The position numbers and the translations under genes were made by a program. The notes beneath the pieces are model-generated. The model made no database searches and was not told the DNA's origin. It worked only from the letters and a program-made list of their open reading frames with translations. 64,000 nucleotides of DNA from Blattamonas nauphoetae (Eukaryota > Preaxostyla > Oxymonadida), in the NCBI GenBank assembly GCA_033064195.1, contig JARBJD010000009.1, forward strand, positions 1 to 64,000. Direction: 5' to 3'. Of the stretch, positions 63,360 to 64,000 are shown piece after piece. How positions within the stretch are numbered: the stretch's first letter is position 1; every line of letters begins with the position of its first letter.

Positions 63360-64000
63360 CTAATGTTCACTGAAGTGATCCCTCAATTCTTCAGGGGTGA
63401 TTGATCGCAAAAATGATTCTGGAATCAGGCTTTGTACTCGCATTCGGACAGCGTCGAGTGGTGGGAGATACCATCTCAGAATTTCGAGCATTGCCTGTTC
63501 TTTCGATGCTTGAAGAGATTCATCAGTCACCAATCTCAGATTTCCAGCGGTACACAAATTTGAAACGGTTGTATCAGGAAGGGTGACAGAAAAAGTGTGC
63601 TCATCGTCACTCTGCTTGTTGATGAGGGTAGTGTTGTTTATCTCATCGAAAAGCTGTCTGGACACAAACTGAAGATCACGTGGGTCGAGTGGACGCCCAC
63701 AAATTTGTCGCCAGAAGAAAAGATCGAGAGTGATTGGAATTTTGATATTGTTCAAAAGACAAAGAGAGATTAAGATGCCAACAAGACTAAAGTACCGCAG
63801 AGAATGTGGCCGTTGTTTTTCGGAACGATGTGAAATCGAATATTCGGTGTCATTTTTGGTAAAAATACCAATTTTCGTCTGGTCGATGAAGAGGGCAAAA
63901 AGGTCATCAATAAGATTTGTGAGTGTCTTCCGATGACGAACACCATCAATCATGTAAGTTACAACCGGCGTTTTGTTTAAAGTTTTCACGGACATTGGGA
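63360..64000 (-). CDS. HECT-domain protein, C-terminal end (5' part outside the window)
   Basis: The frame enters from beyond the right edge and ends with TAG at 63360. The N-lobe of a HECT ubiquitin-ligase domain is recognisable: YFSLVGILISLCLLNNIKIP, LDLFFWRQICGRPLDPRDLQ, HTFSVTLPD, and finally SLIPESFLRSITPEELRDHF. In the family the C-lobe with the catalytic Cys begins just after this point, but the frame stops at HFSEH. I see no C-lobe in the 47 bases before the syntaxin start or in any plausible splice. Either the ligase is truncated or it is a binding-only relative. Confidence 0.75.
   Translation of the reverse strand, partial: PMSVKTLNKTPVVTYMIDGVRHRKTLTNLIDDLFALFIDQTKIGIFTKNDTEYSISHRSEKQRPHSLRYFSLVGILISLCLLNNIKIPITLDLFFWRQICGRPLDPRDLQFVSRQLFDEINNTTLINKQSDDEHTFSVTLPDTTVSNLCTAGNLRLVTDESLQASKEQAMLEILRWYLPPLDAVRMRVQSLIPESFLRSITPEELRDHFSEH

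Noticed and set aside
1-64000. tRNA, rRNA and CRISPR loci
   Set aside because: I scanned for T-loop-like boxes (GTTC.A..C), rRNA-like stretches and spaced short repeats. No convincing cloverleaf or array was found, but a covariance-model scan was not possible.
1-64000. Alternative genetic code with TAA/TAG as glutamine, as in some oxymonads
   Set aside because: Conserved genes here end at TAA, TAG and TGA in the right places, for example the F-BAR gene at TAG and the glycosyltransferase at TAA.

Overview
The window looks like nuclear DNA of a compact-genome protist. Genes sit tens to hundreds of bases apart on both strands and are cut by very short introns (26-152 nt for those I could frame-check). 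The proteins are eukaryotic: a Tousled-like kinase, ELP2, an oxysterol-binding protein, a syntaxin, a HECT ligase and an F-BAR/SH3 protein. TAA, TAG and TGA all end clear genes, so the code is standard. The long beta-helix membrane protein, a decayed relative of it, Polinton genes and tiny introns together recall oxymonads such as Blattamonas or Monocercomonoides. That assignment is inference from memory of protein style, not a database match.

Positions 1-23.3 kb are a repeat-rich, gene-poor block. 1-4.6 kb holds decayed coding sequence, including the C-terminal part of a membrane surface protein. A 1.64 kb hAT-like element (4636-6272) has 18-bp inverted ends and an 8-bp target duplication, with coding-like scraps inside. 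From about 6.3 to 15.5 kb is a Polinton/Maverick core: integrase, protein-primed DNA polymerase and two small related proteins, all on the minus strand. No capsid, protease or packaging ATPase gene was seen and no terminal repeats were found. Next come three diverged copies of an unrecognised unit (15.7-19.4 kb), a 20-bp tandem repeat, a foldback element with 375-bp arms (19479-20367), and a second hAT-like element (20420-23226) carrying a very acidic reading frame.

Positions 23.5-64 kb are dense with intact-looking genes. In order they are: a 1733-residue beta-helix surface protein (-); an FAD synthase-like gene (+); a 118-residue protein (-); a large beta-rich protein (+) that starts 40 bases from it; a glycogenin-type glycosyltransferase (-); a PAP2 lipid phosphatase (-); an oxysterol-binding protein (+); a two-RRM protein (+); an NRDE2-like protein (-); ELP2 (+); a CCCH zinc-finger protein (-); an F-BAR/SH3 protein (+); a 54-residue protein (-); a Tousled-like kinase (-); a disordered protein (+); a PHD-finger protein (+); a syntaxin (-); and the end of a HECT protein (-) that runs off the window.

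The functions cover membrane traffic and lipids (syntaxin, OSBP, PAP2, F-BAR) and chromatin or RNA work (TLK, PHD, RRM, CCCH, ELP2, NRDE2-like). I see no operon-like logic; neighbours seem to be placed by compaction. Exon boundaries were worked out by hand from GT..AG (once GC..AG) sites that keep frame and family motifs.
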